Assembly: GCA_029532415.1 (NCBI GenBank)
Contig: JAQOTA010000052.1
Location: 682,001 to 746,000, forward strand
DNA: 64,000 nucleotides
Origin: Marasmius tenuissimus
Taxonomy: Eukaryota > Basidiomycota > Agaricomycetes > Agaricales > Marasmiaceae
Direction: 5' to 3'
The translations under genes and the position numbers were made by a program. This document shows positions 11,899 to 25,314 of the stretch, piece after piece (within the stretch, counting starts at the first letter, position 1; each line of letters opens with the position of its first letter). The notes beneath the pieces were generated by a model, which was not told where the DNA came from, made no database searches, and saw only the letters and a program-made list of their open reading frames with translations.

Positions 11899-14800
11899 TC
11901 AGTAGAGGGACGCGTTAGTATTGACCGTTATAGCCCCATACGGCTCAGGTTGAGAGACGTGAATAAGATCTTTGGTGGCAAGAACTAAAGGGACGAGGTG
12001 GGGTTAGACCGGGGTTCATGTACGACGCAAGAGATACTCACCAAGGCAGTGATAAAAAGCGGCGGCCGCAACATGACGAGTGCTTGTATTTTTTGGGGCG
12101 ATGGTTTCGAACGGTATGCCATCAGATCCCCCAGGCAGCGCTTTCTGTTGTATCTTCACATATCTGAAATCATTATTAAGCCCTCAAGTTGGAGATACGA
12201 GGGAATCAGAGGCTTACTCAAGGAAGTTGAAAGAATTGCGTTCCAAGGTTACGAGTAATTCGGAACGCTGGGTATCAGCATTCTGTTCGTGAGTTGGGTC
12301 CTCCTCGTCTAGGTAGGTGGGGTTGAGGGCCGTCAAACGCGGGGCAATATGTAGTCAATCAGAGAGAAACCTTTACCTCTCAACACAAAGTCCTCCCCAA
12401 TGATCTGAGACGTCTTCCCGAAATCGCCAGGAGAAACCCCCCGGAGTCCAGAAATGCTCCCGTTTTGGCTAAGGGGAAGAGATCCCTCCCGCCGACTCAC
12501 GGAGCTCCCTCTCAGTCTGACCTCTGCCCTTTCGAAGACAACTTGGTCACTTCCACCGTGAACATCACCGACGCTTGACGAGATGTCAGCTCCAGCATTG
12601 TCCCATGGGAAAAGCGAGCTTCGCTGGGATCCCAACTTTCCACTTGAGACGACGTCAAGATGGAAATCCGGTCCAACTGAAGGTGGCCTCGAGGCATTTC
12701 GTGCTTGACCCGGTTCCTGAACAAGATGAGCTAAGTTTATGAGTTTATGATAGGATGGTCTGATCCAACTTACCTCAGAAGACCTGAGTCTGAAAGAATC
12801 AGCGTCGACATCGATGTTGCCCGTGTAGTTGGGTCCATCTTTTGGACGACACAATCAGTCCAGTACCCTGGCAGCAAGCCATGCATACACACCTTCGTAG
12901 AGCCCAAAATCTCCGACGTCAATCAAGTCGCTCTGATTGACATTCTCAGTGAGAGCAGCGGGTTGTTCGGGTGCTTCGTCAATGGTGCTCAGTTTTCTCC
13001 GCTTCGTGGGAGGTTGGCCTACGATTCGTGAAGGATTCAGGTTCAGTTGACTGATACCAGGGATAGGCGCATCAAGCTTACGCGCTTCAGCTCCGTCTCC
13101 ATGAATACAGAATGCGCCCGTCCTGGCTTCTATCTGGATCTTGAAATTCTCTTGCCAGAGATCGATGAGAACGGGGGCTTCAACTGGGATACCAAAGCTG
13201 AGTCAAGGAGGGTGGTTGTGTATGGAGCGACGTACATCCAGCGGGCACACCCCAGATCAATTCCTCTACAACCCTCCCACTATCCTTTTCTATCTTCTTG
13301 CTGTCGAGGTCTCGCCTCTGATTTCGTTGTTCTTCTAAATATTTAGCACGAGCAATCTGGAATGAAACCTTAGTGATCGGGGAGCCATCGATGGAGGAAA
13401 AGATACCTTTAATTCTTCGTCGGTTAGTTCAGTCCTAGCATCAAGCAGTAAACGAGTCCTCTTATTCTTTTTCGGTGGCGGTTGGTTTTCTTTAGCCTGG
13501 TCTTTATTCACAACTTGCGACGTAACGTCAGTAAACGGGAGTGGTGCATGAATTTCTTCGTCTTGAGATAAAAGCAGTCGAGAGAACGAAGTTGCGGGGC
13601 TGTGAGGAGGGACAGATGGTCGTGGGGTGGCACGACGACTTTGCGCACTGGGTGTAGCATTTTCTTTGTGGTTCCGGGAGGCCGTCTATAAGCGATGGAT
13701 CAGCCATACCAAAATCAAGCGAAGAGCGTTCACTGACCTTCAATGGTGTTCTGGGAACGGTGGGCTGTGGGGACCCTAATTGGTCGAAGAAGGGCACGTC
13801 GGGTACAATGAATTCATCTCCTCCAGGCATCCCTGCGAAATCTTCGCTCGGAAGTTGGACGGGATCCGCGTCGACCTCCATGGGCATATCACTGTAGAGG
13901 CCTAGCATGAGGATTGACCGAGTCTTGATTCGCCAAGGGAGGTTACACACCGCTGACGTTCCTCGACGCGTAGTGGGGCACCCCATCCGTCACCCAGTTC
14001 ACGCGCCAGCTCGTCAGCCAAGCCGTCATCCAAGCACAGGCCCAAGCCATCTGATACCTGGAAGAAGTTGTCGTCAAGCTCGAATGCCGGCTCCATCTGG
14101 GAGGACGATGGGTCTATCCCTTCCGGGTTCGCCTGAAAGGACAAGTCAAAAGAAGCGGACAGAAGGTGATCGTGGTGCTCTCGCAAGGTACATGCGTCCG
14201 CTCGCACGTCCTCCGCCTGCTGGGAGTCTCTATGGCTGTTCGGTTTCCGCTTCGACTTTTGAGAGCGCAGGTTGAAGTCAGGGTCGTCGGGATCTCCATC
14301 CATAGAATCCTCGGTGACTGCAACGGCCGTGAGCTGAGGTCAACAGGATAGTTCGCAGAGGCGTTAGTACCTTGAAGGTTCAGGTGCCGATCCCAGTTCT
14401 GAATGCTATAAGCAACCCAGCTGAAGTTAAGGGGAAGAGATAGAGACGTACATCAACCATAGCATCGAAGTCCGCGATGAACATGGTACCTTGACCAGCT
14501 GGTAGAGTAAGAGCAGATGCACTATCGGCGCAAGTATCAAAACAGACTTTGTGAAGTTTTTGAACAACGACTGCGTACCGGACAGTGGGTTGAGCCATCT
14601 GGAGTGCTGCTTCTTTCGCGGCAATTGTCTGAAGGTCTTGAACCATTTTTTTCAGCGAGGCAACACAGTTCGAAACGTCCGTGAAGAACAGATCCTGTTT
14701 CACTGATTGGTCTGTAAGTCGAAGGCGTGATATACGCATTTTCAGTGGGCGTCGAGTCACCTTTGTAGACTCTAGAGAAGAGATACCATTAAGTGGGTAA

Positions 14801-15093
14801 AACCAAGTTGATGAACGTCTCACTCACCGGGTCACTCCAATCATCAGATTACTTGACAACCTCAATGCTAATGGCTCCTCCGGTTGTGTAATGAGATCAC
14901 ATAGCTGAGAAATATCAGCCGACAAGACAGAGCGTTTAGGAAGCTTCTTGAAAGTTGACTTCGACCCCAACGTCGCCGCAAGCCTGTAAGCGTTATCGTC
15001 GTCAGGAAATCAGACATGAGAAGACACTCGTCGCCACCAGAGTAAACCGAATCCACTATCCCTGCGAGCGAGCAGTTCTTGAGAGAAAAACAT
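11899..15093 (-). CDS. REC8: Meiotic cohesin kleisin subunit Rec8
   Basis: About 15 exons rebuilt on the minus strand give ~786 residues. The N-terminal kleisin domain reads MFFSQELLARRDSGFGLLW, then LAATLGSKSTFKKLPKRSV, ADISQLCDL and EPLALRLSSNLMIGVTRVYK; this LAATLGSK..LSSNLMIGVTRV pattern is that of fission-yeast Rec8 rather than Rad21. A long acidic/Ser-rich middle follows (LWQENFKIQIEARTG, LFPWDNAG), and the C-terminal winged helix has TSTRHVAAAAFYHCLVLATK and ends PYGAITVNTNASLY. Kleisins close the Smc1-Smc3 ring; Rec8 does so in meiosis and is cut by separase. Exon 3 is only 11 nt (14761-14771). The junction between 14333 and 14452 is the one I could not settle; a 118-nt intron keeps the frame. 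Confidence 0.88.
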
Positions 15094-15611
15094 TCGTCGA
15101 TCAGATAATGGGTAGGTAGAATACGGGAGGTAAAAAGACGCGTAAAGCGATAATTAATGGTAAGGAACGCCTTGAGTTCCTGTAAGGCGTTCACATTGTC
15201 AGTGACGCGCTACCCAAGATGAGCGAGGCACCTGCCTTCACTGCGAAAAGATCGCCAGGACGATCGCAGAGAGTATACACGAAGAAAGTCCGGGTAAGGG
15301 GAAGAGAAAGAACAGAGAGAATGGTCGATTGGATGTGAGGGTGTTTTATACCAGGACATGGAGCAGCTGTTTTTGGTAAGCCCTGTCACGTCGCGTCGCG
15401 GTCGACGCGCTTCTCCCATCAACATCCTACATCAGCATTGTCTTGTCAATGTCAATGACTCTCAATTCCGAACAGAATACATTATAGAGGTTCGCAGAGT
15501 TCACAGGGAATACATGTAGCAGAGATATAGATACATCAATCTGTGCAAAAGATAGAAGTCAGAGACGGTGCAACTATGTAACATTGAATGGTCTACACCC
15601 ACCACGGAAAT
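15094..15611. other. REC8 promoter and 3' end of GRAM gene
   Basis: 518 bases between two leftward genes. It holds the REC8 promoter/5' UTR next to 15094 and the downstream gene's 3' region near 15611. Short open frames only; nothing recognisable. Confidence 0.45.
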
Positions 15612-17828
15612 TCAAGTCCTGATCCATTTCTGATGATTCGCGCCAATAAGCCTAGCGAATAGTTCGTCGCGTCCTCCGACCCACAAGAAAGTCTCTTCCC
15701 GTTCTTTGTCTCCATCGTCAGGATCACTCCACTTCAAAGTCACACCTTTGAGCATCCCACTCTTCTTCACGCCCTTCAAATAATTGATCGGGAAGCTTAG
15801 TGTTGGGTGCGGCGACATTATCGGAGCAAAGTAAAACATGGCTGGAGAGAGCGTGATGAGGCCAGGAGCGCTCGTGTGTTGACAAGGATAGGCTGATAGT
15901 CGGAAACACATTAACGGGTGCTTGGCCAGATGTGATCATGAAAGTGAACGTACTATGCGAGTCCACAGGAGTATGGGGCCGTCCGAGCGCGGTTGCAGGA
16001 GGCGGCACCAATGGTGATCGAGGTGTGTTGGATTCTTGAGGCCACTACAGAGGATGTCGATGAGGGCGGAAATAGAGGTGCGAAATTAATGATCAAGTGA
16101 CCGTACCTCTTTCTTGCCCCCGCCTAGGCGTTTATCAACTGCCCATGCTTTTCCTCTTGCAGCTCTTCCACCCCACTTTGCCCAATCTATCTTCTTTTCT
16201 GAGCGGGAGGACTCTCCGGGCTCAGGTGTGAGCGGTGGGCTTGTAGGTGTAGTGTCGTCCTCGGGTTTCACTGATCTAAGTCTCGGCCTCCTGTGCCGCT
16301 TGCGGGCAGGACGTACAGGCATACCAGCGTTGATGCGCTGTGCTATCAGCTCCATGGCATAATCAGCATCAGTGGGGACATCAGCGAGTGGTGGTGGTAG
16401 CCTAGAATGGTTGTCAATACAATGGGCAACTCGGCGGCCTATCCTTGACTGACCTGGCTCGGTCTTCTGAGGGCAGCGCTGCAATCACCGGAGCAATATG
16501 CCAGAACAACACTCCTAGGACAAGGTAAACGAGCTTGGATATGTATTTTGCTGGGAACAGTAGAACGAGAAGGAGGCATATGAAGATGAACTGAAATCGT
16601 TCCCAAAGTCAGTACGGGTACACACGGTCTCATGATGGGGAAACATACTATTCCATAGCGAAAGGAAGCTTGTGGTCGGCGCCAAATGAAGATACTAAAA
16701 GCCATCAGAATTGCTAGTTTGGTCGCGGCGCGAAGCTCAACTCACTTGTGAACGCGCTCATGGACATCCGCTACTGCATTCATGCATTGCAGGCCGAAAC
16801 GCGCTAGATCTCTCTCATCCCGGGTATTTTGGGACTCCGTGGTAGGGGCTGAGCTTTCGCCCATTACCGTGTCGTCTTCGTCCTTCTCTTTCTCTTTCCC
16901 CTTGTCCTTACGCTTGGTCTCTTTCTTGGCCTTCGACTTTGTTGGTTTTGCCATCACTTTGAATAATCGCCACATGTCCTGCACATCAAATGACGAAAGC
17001 GATCCGGAAACGAGTTTGGCAGAAAATTCATCGCCGATTTCTTTTGCTTCATCAACTCGGATTTGGCGTTCCCTCAGTTCGGCAGCGGTAGGATACGGCA
17101 ACACCCTACGGCGAACCAGACAATAAAGTGTGCGGAAAACCAGGGCGGGAAGCAGCATGTTGTAGTACCAAAGGATCCAGTAAATCTGCGGCAGAGTCCA
17201 AAACCGTCAGTTAATGGCCAAAGAGTAATTATTGAGTACGGAAACGAACAGTGCAATAGAAGGCGCTGGTCTCCTTGTTTTTCCAAGTGGCCAGTTTGAG
17301 TAGCCTGCTAAAAAAGGGAGCGTATACGGGCACGGTTGAGAGGTAGAGTCTCTGGGTCGCTATCCTGAGACGCCCAAAAGTGAAGGGCGGGACTTGTGCT
17401 GACGTGGGTGGAAGATAGGGACGGAGGTATCGCTATGAACAATCGTGTCGGAGATTTGCAAAACATGTATTGCATGATGCGCACCAGTGCTAATTCCTCA
17501 CTGTAGGAATCATACTGGGTATCGTGGTTGCTTCCGTTCCGGTCGATTACTGGTGGGTCATTCTTGTGCGTGACTGGCGTTTGGACTTCGTTCACATCCT
17601 CGACCGAATCTCAGTGACACAGCATGCTATATGAGCTGAGAGTAAACTCACAGAAGCGAAAAGTGCGAGGAACCGTTCAATTTCTTCATTGTCGTACTCC
17701 TCTCGAAGTTGTGATTCGGACAATTCCAATAGTTCCACATCTTCGAAGGGGTCTTCATGATCGATTTGGTCCCATGAGTCGCTGTCGTTGGGGTCGATAT
17801 TAGCTCGGCTCTCGTCAACACTCTCCAT
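15612..17828 (-). CDS. GRAM-domain membrane protein (GRAMD4-like)
   Basis: Nine exons (17828-17652, 17598-17485, 17432-17250, 17185-16746, 16694-16649, 16590-16454, 16401-16107, 16044-15954, 15892-15612) sum to 1764 bases, 587 residues. The N-terminal part is acidic (DSDSWDQIDHEDPFEDVELL), followed by a short hydrophobic segment (IYWILWYYNMLLPALVF), a Lys/Glu-rich region and a hydrophobic hairpin (FIFICLLLVLLFPAKYI, LVYLVLGVLFWHIAPVIAAL). The C-terminus is GRAM-like: GLITLSPAMFYFAP, INYLKGVKKSGMLKGVTLKW, FLWVGGRDELFARLIG. GRAM domains bind membrane lipids; in GRAMD4-type proteins the domain follows the membrane segments as here. Role unknown. The start is the first ATG after a hydrophobic in-frame stretch without ATG, so it may lie elsewhere. 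Confidence 0.8.
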
Positions 17829-18061
17829 GCAGGTGATGGTCAAGAGCTGAAGGAGGACAATTCGCCACAGCCGGCCTGATCCAGGAAATATCCACGGACA
17901 TGCCTGCAACAGCAGAATAAGACGTCATGGCAGTGGCTGTACGCAAAACTCCTGTGACATGATAATGCCGTGACGGACCACAAAGCGATCACCTGACCCA
18001 CGCGACCTGTTGACCACCACGAGCTTCAAGTTGTGCTCGTACCCTTCCCCTTCGACTCGCC

Positions 18062-21000
18062 ATGGCCAATCCAGGTCTCTTGCAATGGGGAAACTCAATA
18101 CGATTTCTCATGGCTAACGACTCTGGTCGAGAATCCCTTCAACAGCAAATACAAACCCACGGTTTCCTATTCCTCGACGACTACCTCGACAACATTCTCG
18201 CAAAGCCCAAGCAAGAGTAGGCCTTTCTTGACTCTCTGAGAATAGTGTCTAATCCTTCGTAAAGTGCTTTGATAGATCTGGTCAAGACGCCCGGTCGGAA
18301 GAAAACGCAGAAACCCAAGGTCAAGCACCCATCGCCTTCCAAGTTGAGAACAGTCACCTCATTAGAGGTGTGTCTTAATAGACTTCTTTTGAGGTTTACA
18401 TCCTAACTTTTATTCTTGATCAGAGTGACGGCGAGAAAGAGAACGGTGCGCCGGTCAACAACTTCCACAAAGCTCTTCTGCAGGCCAAGGGAAAGGACGA
18501 ACAGCAACCCCTCCATCCAGCACCACCTCTTGAAACATCCAATACCTCAGCTCCGATAAACGTTCCCTCAGTATCTATTCATGGAGTTGAAGATCTGGAA
18601 CAGTCAACTAGTACTACTGTGCAGCCTGAAGAGCCTATGGACGTCGTTGAACACAACATCGCCGTCGAGCTCTCCGTCATCGCGGAGGATGATGAGGCAG
18701 CTGACCGCTCGCGCGTATCCTCGCATCCCTCCCCGGAGAAGTCCCCGAATATTAATGCCGGGGTGGCAGCTGAGCACCCCCTTACACCATTCATTGCTCC
18801 CACTAAACTCAACGTCCCTCCAACCGAACCTCCAATCGAACATCTACAAGCTCGGCCAAATGAAGACACGGCAGTGGGAGATTTGCAACCTTCGGGCTCC
18901 GACCGCTCTATGCACACCGCCGACGATGTGACCATGTCGTCAGCTGATACTTTTCACACCATTCCGCTCGAGTCCCCTGCTATACCGCCAACACTCTCGC
19001 CTACAGCTGAGGATATCCCCATTACAAATTCCCCAGCAGTGCCCGGAGAATACGAGAAAGAAACTCCCGATGAACCGATGTTCGAATCTGACCAAACGGA
19101 GTCCTTTCCTAAAGGTGACCATACCATGTCATTTCCCCCACCATTGCCCGCTCCCATGCCAATTCGCAAGTCTGTACGCGTACCTCGAGAAACGTCCGCC
19201 GAGCCAGGTCCCCTTGGGGCTGCTACTCCCGGAGCTGCTATTGCTAAGCGGACCTCATGGCTGATGAAGACGAGGGAAGTCAAGGCACTTGAAACTAGTA
19301 ACGCGAAGGTAGCCAATATTGCAGGGAACAATCCTATCGCACCTATCGCTGGAGTGCCCAACCTCAATCCCAACAAGAGGAAGAGCGGAGACATGTTGGG
19401 CGTCGCAATTCCGGGAATACCACAGCAAGAGGAAGGGGAACGCGTTGCGAAGGTTGCGAAGAAGGCGGAAGTTGATACAGTCTCGTTGAAACCGTCCGAG
19501 AAGGACCACACCACGTCTCGAACAGAACTCCTCAGGGAAGCGGAGGCAGATACTCGTGTCCTGGAGCAGCCACCTAGAGAGCAAATGGGAATGTTGGACC
19601 AGTTCAAGAAGACTGTCGAAGGTCTTGGTGCACGCCTGGGCAAGAGTTCGGGTAAATCGCTGGGCGGACCGCTGAAGTCGAATGCTCTTGCAGAAGCAAG
19701 AGCTGCGGCCGAAGCGAAGGTCGCCAAGAAGAACCAACGAGACGACGATGTGGACATGGAACAACAGCCAGGTGCATCGTCATCATCGAGGGAAGCCGGT
19801 GCACCAGTTGTTCCTCCTGCTGCCATCGATGAGGATCCCAAGCCAGCTCCTTCAGCGGACGTCGAGGCTCAGGCGACCCGCTCGCGGCTCAGCGTTTCCG
19901 ATTTGGTACCGAAGGAGGCCGCGAAAGAGCAAGTTATTGAAAAGAAGGACATTGGATCTCTTTTCCCCCCGGAGCACGAAAACAAGCTGCTATCCCAAAC
20001 CAACAAGCCGGCCACCACCACAGCGCCAGCCCCTCCGTTCAGCAAACTCTTCAGCAAACCCACACCTGTATTCGTACCTCCCTCCCCTCCCCCCGCTACT
20101 TCAAAGGCGCAGCAGCAGACTTCTCCCCGGTCTGCATTTTCCAAACCACCTTCCATGGCGGTCGGTTTGTCCCCACGGTTACCGGCGTCACCTCCGATGG
20201 CACAGCAGAAACGACCACCGTTGTCTGCACAATCTACATGGGAAAGCCTCAAGAGCGACGTGTCCGAGAGGGTGTTCAGTCAAGAGGGGCCAGCATGGTT
20301 ACCTTCGAGCCAAGATACAGAATATTCGTCTGCATTTGATACTCAACCGCAGCGTACTCCAGATGAGGACGATAGCTGGCCGCTTGACGAGAAACTGGGC
20401 GACAAAATCAAGCAGTGGCCGTTCGGCATGACTCTCAACCACGATAGGGATAGCATGACGTGGAGTTCTGCACCTACTGAGAGCCAGAAGATGACAGCAA
20501 ACTCGGACGAAGTGGATGTGACGGAGGACCAGACCAAGGACCGCCCACAGAACCAGGGAGTTCCAGGGTCGTTCTGTATGGATGTAGACGATGACGACGA
20601 GGAAGCTGACATTGGTGACGGTGATATGAGCATCGATATTGGAAAGTCTACTGTCAGCCTAGTGGAGGTACGCCACTCGTACTTTTGCAGACCTTGTGCC
20701 CACTGACCATATCCGTCGTTAGCCCAAAGCGACGATGTCGCAGGACAAAGAATTGCCTACGCCATCACAGTCCCAATCACAGCCTACCCAAGGATTCTTT
20801 GGGCACGCCTCGAAGTTGGTCAGCAGTGTGCTAGGTACGAACAAGAAGTCAAAGACAGAAGTCAAGAGCATCCAGCTTGCGGCGGCAGTGGCGAAGAAGG
20901 TATCGTTCTTGTCACAGGTATTCTAGTATAAACTGACATTTGTGTCCTAGCAACAAGAAGAAAAGGATAAGAAGGCTGCGGTCCTCAAGAACATGGAGAG

Positions 21001-21847
21001 CCGGCGACAGTTGGTGTTGCAGAAGAAAGCGGAGGAGGAGAAGACAAGGCAGCTAGAGCAAGAACGGAAGATCAAGGAAGAGCAGGAGAAGCGGAAGCGT
21101 GAACGCGAAGAACACACAGGGAAGATGCTCCTCAAACCTACCGTGAAGAAGGTACGTCCATTTGAGGTTTCGGTTCGAGAGGTTACTGATAAGTACGATC
21201 AGGACGAAGATCTTACTGGGAAGAAGAAAATTGAGCTCAAGAAACCTACTCCGGGGAGCTTGAACTCTTCTACCTCCTCGAAGACGGCATTCAAACCAGT
21301 ACTCAAGCCGATTGGTGGGGTTTCCCACGCAGCCAGTTCGTTTAGCGCTGCACCGGTTGCAGGCCCTTCGAATCCCATGAAAGGTTCTTCGGCAATGGGG
21401 TCGAAGATGAAAGCGAAGACTCCAGCTAAAGGAGATGACGATGATTTCGCCCAACCATCGCAGATGATCCAGAGCCAGATGACAGCTCGCGCAAAGGCCC
21501 AAATCCAGGCAACTAAGCAAACAGAGCCAACTGTTGCTAGCGAGAGTATCGAACTCCCCGAGATCAACAGCGAATACTCGGATTCGGACGACGAGGACCG
21601 CAAGAAGACGTTTGACCCTCCGGATTGGGCCCAATCACCAGAGCTCAAGCAAGCGTTGCAAATGCAGAGCACTATCAACCCCGACGAAATCTTCGGAGCC
21701 GTTCAACCCCTTCGAATGGAGGAGATATTCAAGAATGGCAGAACAAGTCGCTTCAGGCCGAGAACTAGCTCGGCTAATTGGTCTGGGACCGATAGGCTGA
21801 CTGAAGAGGAGCAGACTGACTACAAACGGAGGATGGGTTTCCGGTGA
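18062..21847 (+). CDS. INCENP: Inner centromere protein (chromosomal passenger complex)
   Basis: Exons 18062-18216, 18265-18367, 18424-20667, 20723-20899 and 20951-21847 give 1191 residues (1174 if the 51-nt gtacgt..gatcag segment at 21152-21202 is spliced). The C-terminus holds the IN-box that binds and activates Aurora kinase: DPPDWAQSPELKQAL, NPDEIFGAVQPLRMEEIF and a Ser-Ser/Trp stretch near the end. Before it lies a long Lys/Glu/Arg-rich single-helix region (about 20951-21120). The N-terminal ~50 residues (FLMANDSGRESLQ, FLFLDDYLDNILA) would bind survivin/borealin homologues. The middle is low-complexity, Pro/Ser/Thr-rich with SP/TP sites. As Sli15/Pic1 in yeasts, it directs Aurora B to centromeres and the spindle midzone. 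The divergent promoter with the GRAM gene is only 233 bases. Confidence 0.93.
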
Positions 21848-22299
21848 TCCTGACCCCATCTGCCGGTTGTCGAGTCATTCGGCTGACAGTGGTCTGGTAG
21901 TTTTGGGCCGTATTGTATTTTTTTTCTTCTTCTGCTACTTCTCTATCATCTATCTAGCTGTGGTTATATGTCAGCATCATACATCGTTACCTCGTCTTTG
22001 CATTTACATGTACAAGTTGCAACCCAATATCGTTCGGAGTGACGCGGCAGTGCTTGTGGTTTCGAACTTCGGCCTCTGTGTGTGTGGGAACCGTTTGATT
22101 GTCTGTGCTTGCGCCGAGTCCATCGCCATGGAGTCATGTGACCTCAATGAGGCCCAATATTTGCGCCTATTGTACTTCTGCCTCGACCACCACTCTGCCA
22201 AAGTACCACCGTCTACAGAACTGAACCCTTCCCCAAAGGGTCCTTGTATTACTCTCTACCTCTCCACTTAGTGGACTCGAGGTTCTTGCTTTATTTTCA
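21848..22299. other. INCENP 3' region and DCP2 promoter
   Basis: 452 bases between two rightward genes. A pyrimidine-rich run (ttttttttcttcttctgc) starts near 21918. No coding exon or RNA gene was recognised. Confidence 0.45.
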
Positions 22300-24763
22300 A
22301 TGTCGTCTTCTTCATCATCATCGCCAGAAATATCTCCTGCAGGCCGTGCAGATTCCCCCCACGAACGATATGCAACCCATGAGGATGTTCTCGAGGATCT
22401 ACAAAGGTGCGTTCAATCAATATCTTCATCGCTGTCATCTAATTATCCAATTTCCCTCTAGTCGCTTTATTCTCAACTTACCGGAGGAGGAGTTGTCTTC
22501 GTTAGAGCGAGTTTGTTTTCAGGTGGAGCAAGCGTATGTCGTCCGGCATCTGCTCTACTTGTGCGTTACGCTGACCCAACTTCCAGTCATTGGTTCTATG
22601 AAGATTTTGTCCGAGAAGAGAACCCCAGATTCCCCTCTTTGCCACTCAAGAAGTTCTCCGCCATGTTATTCGAATCCTGCCCCCTTCTTCACCAATGGAG
22701 TGGTGCCCATGAACAAGCTTTCACCAATTTCATGCAATACAAGACTCGCGTGCCCGTGTGTGGTGCGATCATGCTAAACGACACATGGGAGAAGGTATGG
22801 CGTCCTTATGACGAGCTAGTCCATCGGAAGACCGATTAATGACCGCCAAACTCCAGTGTCTACTTGTCAAGGGATGGAAGTCTTCTTCCGGATGGGGTTT
22901 TCCGAAGGGAAAGATAAATGAAGATGAGCCCCAACCTGCTTGTGCCGTCCGGGAGGTGCGTCGTCTGATCGGCCAAGCTTCGTTCTCAAACTCATGAGCG
23001 TGCTGCAGGTCCTGGAGGAAACTGGATATAATTTGGCTGGACAGATCAACCCGGACGACGTGATAGAGATGTCGATCAAGGAGCAGAAAATCGCTCTGTA
23101 TATCGTTCCTGGAGTGCCAGAGGACTTCGCCTTCAAAACCAAAACTCGGAAGGAAATCAGTGTAAGCGCGGTCCTAATATCAACACCCCAGTAGGAAATG
23201 ACGTGTTTCCCAGAAAATTGAATGGTTCAAGCTCTCCGATCTCCCGACTTGGAAACGCAACAAAAGTGCTGCGGGCAAGTTCTATTTGATTACACCCTTC
23301 ATAGGGTATGTTCCCATTTATCAAGTGTGGACTCACCGCTAACGACGTTTCCTATCAGCGCCCTGAAAGCCTTTATCCACGACCGAAAACCTCGCAATCT
23401 TCCTCGAAAGCCTCCCAAGTCGAAACGTCAGAATCAGAGAGAACCCGCCGAACCTGTTTCCAACGGACACGACTCCGCAGTCTCAGATTCTCCTTCCACG
23501 CCTTATCAGGATGCCCACCAAGAATCCAGCTCTCAGTCCTCGTCAGCAGATAACGGAGAGCCTCAGACACCTTCCCCCCAGTGTTCACAATCGTTCGCTG
23601 ATCCTGTCAATGTCGCTTCTCAGTCAGAGGCGTCCATAGACCCCCATTTTGCTCGACTCTTATCTTCATTGACTATGTCTGGGGTGGCGGCTGGACCCAA
23701 GAAGGAAGAACCAATCGAATCAACGCTCCCTATTACGCACCGTGATGGTCCCCGTGAACGCAATACTCCAGTTCCCGCCATTGCTGCCTCCGAACGATAC
23801 CTACCAGATACTTCGTCGAGGTCCAAGTCTCCGTTCGTCGTCGGTATCCCGTTAGAGAGCGGGCGAATCTCTTCCGTTCCACCTCACGAACGACAAATGA
23901 CGAGTTCGCCGTCTTCTCATTTTTCCGTAACCTCCAGGGCTCAGCTTCGATCGCCACAGCCCACAGAGGTGTCCTCACAAGCATCACCTCTATCCAGTGC
24001 TACCACCGTGCCTTCTCGGCCGCTAGGCTCACGTCGTACTTCTAGCGTAGCCGACATCTCGCCCTATCTATCGAAAGCCGCGGAGATACCGACGTCCGCC
24101 AAGCGACTCAAACAACTTGCCCTACTCGAGTCAATTGCGGACGAGTCAGCCAGAATGTCTCCATTCGTAGCCGGCAGGGAAGGTGCTCCAGCGTCTGGGT
24201 TGAACCCCTTGAATTACCCCCCTCCGTTACCTCCTGCGTCTGTACCTCCACAAGCATTCGGATTCGGCGATCCAAATGTCATTTATTCGTCCAGTCCCAA
24301 TGCTGCAGCACATGGAATGAATATACCCGTGATACCTCAACGTCCCACCATGAATGATGACCCATTCCAAGTGCGGCCCAGGACCAGTCAAGCAATAAAT
24401 CGGCCGATTTACCACTCCACTCCTGCTGCCAGCATGAGTATGAACCAGAGTCAGCTGCTTGCTCTCATGAATGCCTCAGGCCCCCTACCGCCCATTTCTT
24501 CACGACCTCCGCTCCCTCAATTCCATCAACAGCGCCCTCCCATTTACAATAACATGCCTCCGTCATCCCCATACAGCTCGCCTCTCATGCATACCATGCA
24601 ACCTGGGGCATATCCTCCTTCTCCTCTCCACGCCGCAACTTTCAGTGCCCAGCCACCTCCGGGAATAATCACCTCATCTCAACCGCTGCCTCCAACTCTC
24701 CCACCTTACGGGCAGCCCAACACCTCAAGTTCTTTATTGTCTATCCTCAATCAACGTAGATAA
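22300..24763 (+). CDS. DCP2: mRNA-decapping enzyme subunit 2
   Basis: Seven exons (22300-22406, 22462-22533, 22587-22794, 22857-22955, 23009-23161, 23214-23305, 23359-24763) give 711 residues. The N-terminal regulatory domain carries RFILNLPEEELSSLERVCFQ, QAHWFYEDFVREENP and the box-A-like region around FTNFMQYKTRVPVCGAIMLN. The Nudix box spans roughly residues 147-168, from GWGFPKGKINEDE through REVLEETGY, with the catalytic glutamates. Box B follows (KEISKIEWFKLSDLPTW, YLITPFIGALKAFI). The C-terminal ~470 residues are disordered, Pro/Ser-rich, with short Leu motifs (SLLSILNQRR at the end) that could bind Edc3/Pat1-type partners. Dcp2 removes the 5' cap of mRNA in P-bodies, committing it to 5'-3' decay. 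Confidence 0.95.
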
Positions 24764-25314
24764 TTGTCGCTTTCTGCGTCCAACGTCTGTATCGCATATC
24801 TGACACTGCATATATCATACACCTTGCACAGTCTTTACACTATTACGGTATCCAACTAGTTTTATCTACGCCATTTCTCGTCGTTGCTATCCTCTCTTTA
24901 TTCCTTTTCTCGTTCTTGTCTTCGCGGTGCAATCACTGGTTTGTATAAAACAATGTGTTATAGCTCCTCTTACCTGACACAAACCGCTGTCAAATGTTTT
25001 GCGTAGTAGTAGCCTGTCCTTTGTGTAACTTCATAGTGACCTGAATCCCGAACACCCCCCCTTCCCTCCCTATTCATGACAGCGACAATGTTGAGTTTGT
25101 GAAACATGAAATTTTATTGAAGTATATGTACTACTGATTAGATTCTACATGACATTGGGGGGCGAAGGTAAGTGGATAGATACCGGATAGCAACACCAGA
25201 GCAAATGCAAGACGTGGGTGATGGTACAGTGAGGGCGAAGCGAGAGTGAGGGAACGACAAGAGAGGAAGGTAAAGTAAGGTCAGGAAAGAATAAATCAAG
25301 CGGTCCGTGCCGAA
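24764..25314. other. Intergenic region between converging DCP2 and BYR4 genes
   Basis: 551 bases of A/T- and pyrimidine-rich sequence with no supported coding exon. It should hold both 3' UTRs. Confidence 0.5.

Noticed and set aside
18954..19841. A 295-codon open frame antisense to INCENP, and a 227-codon one at 27541-28224 antisense to BYR4.
   Set aside because: Both lie opposite long low-complexity Ser/Pro/Thr exons whose codon bias suppresses stops on the other strand. They show Ser-rich shadow composition and no domain or splice structure.
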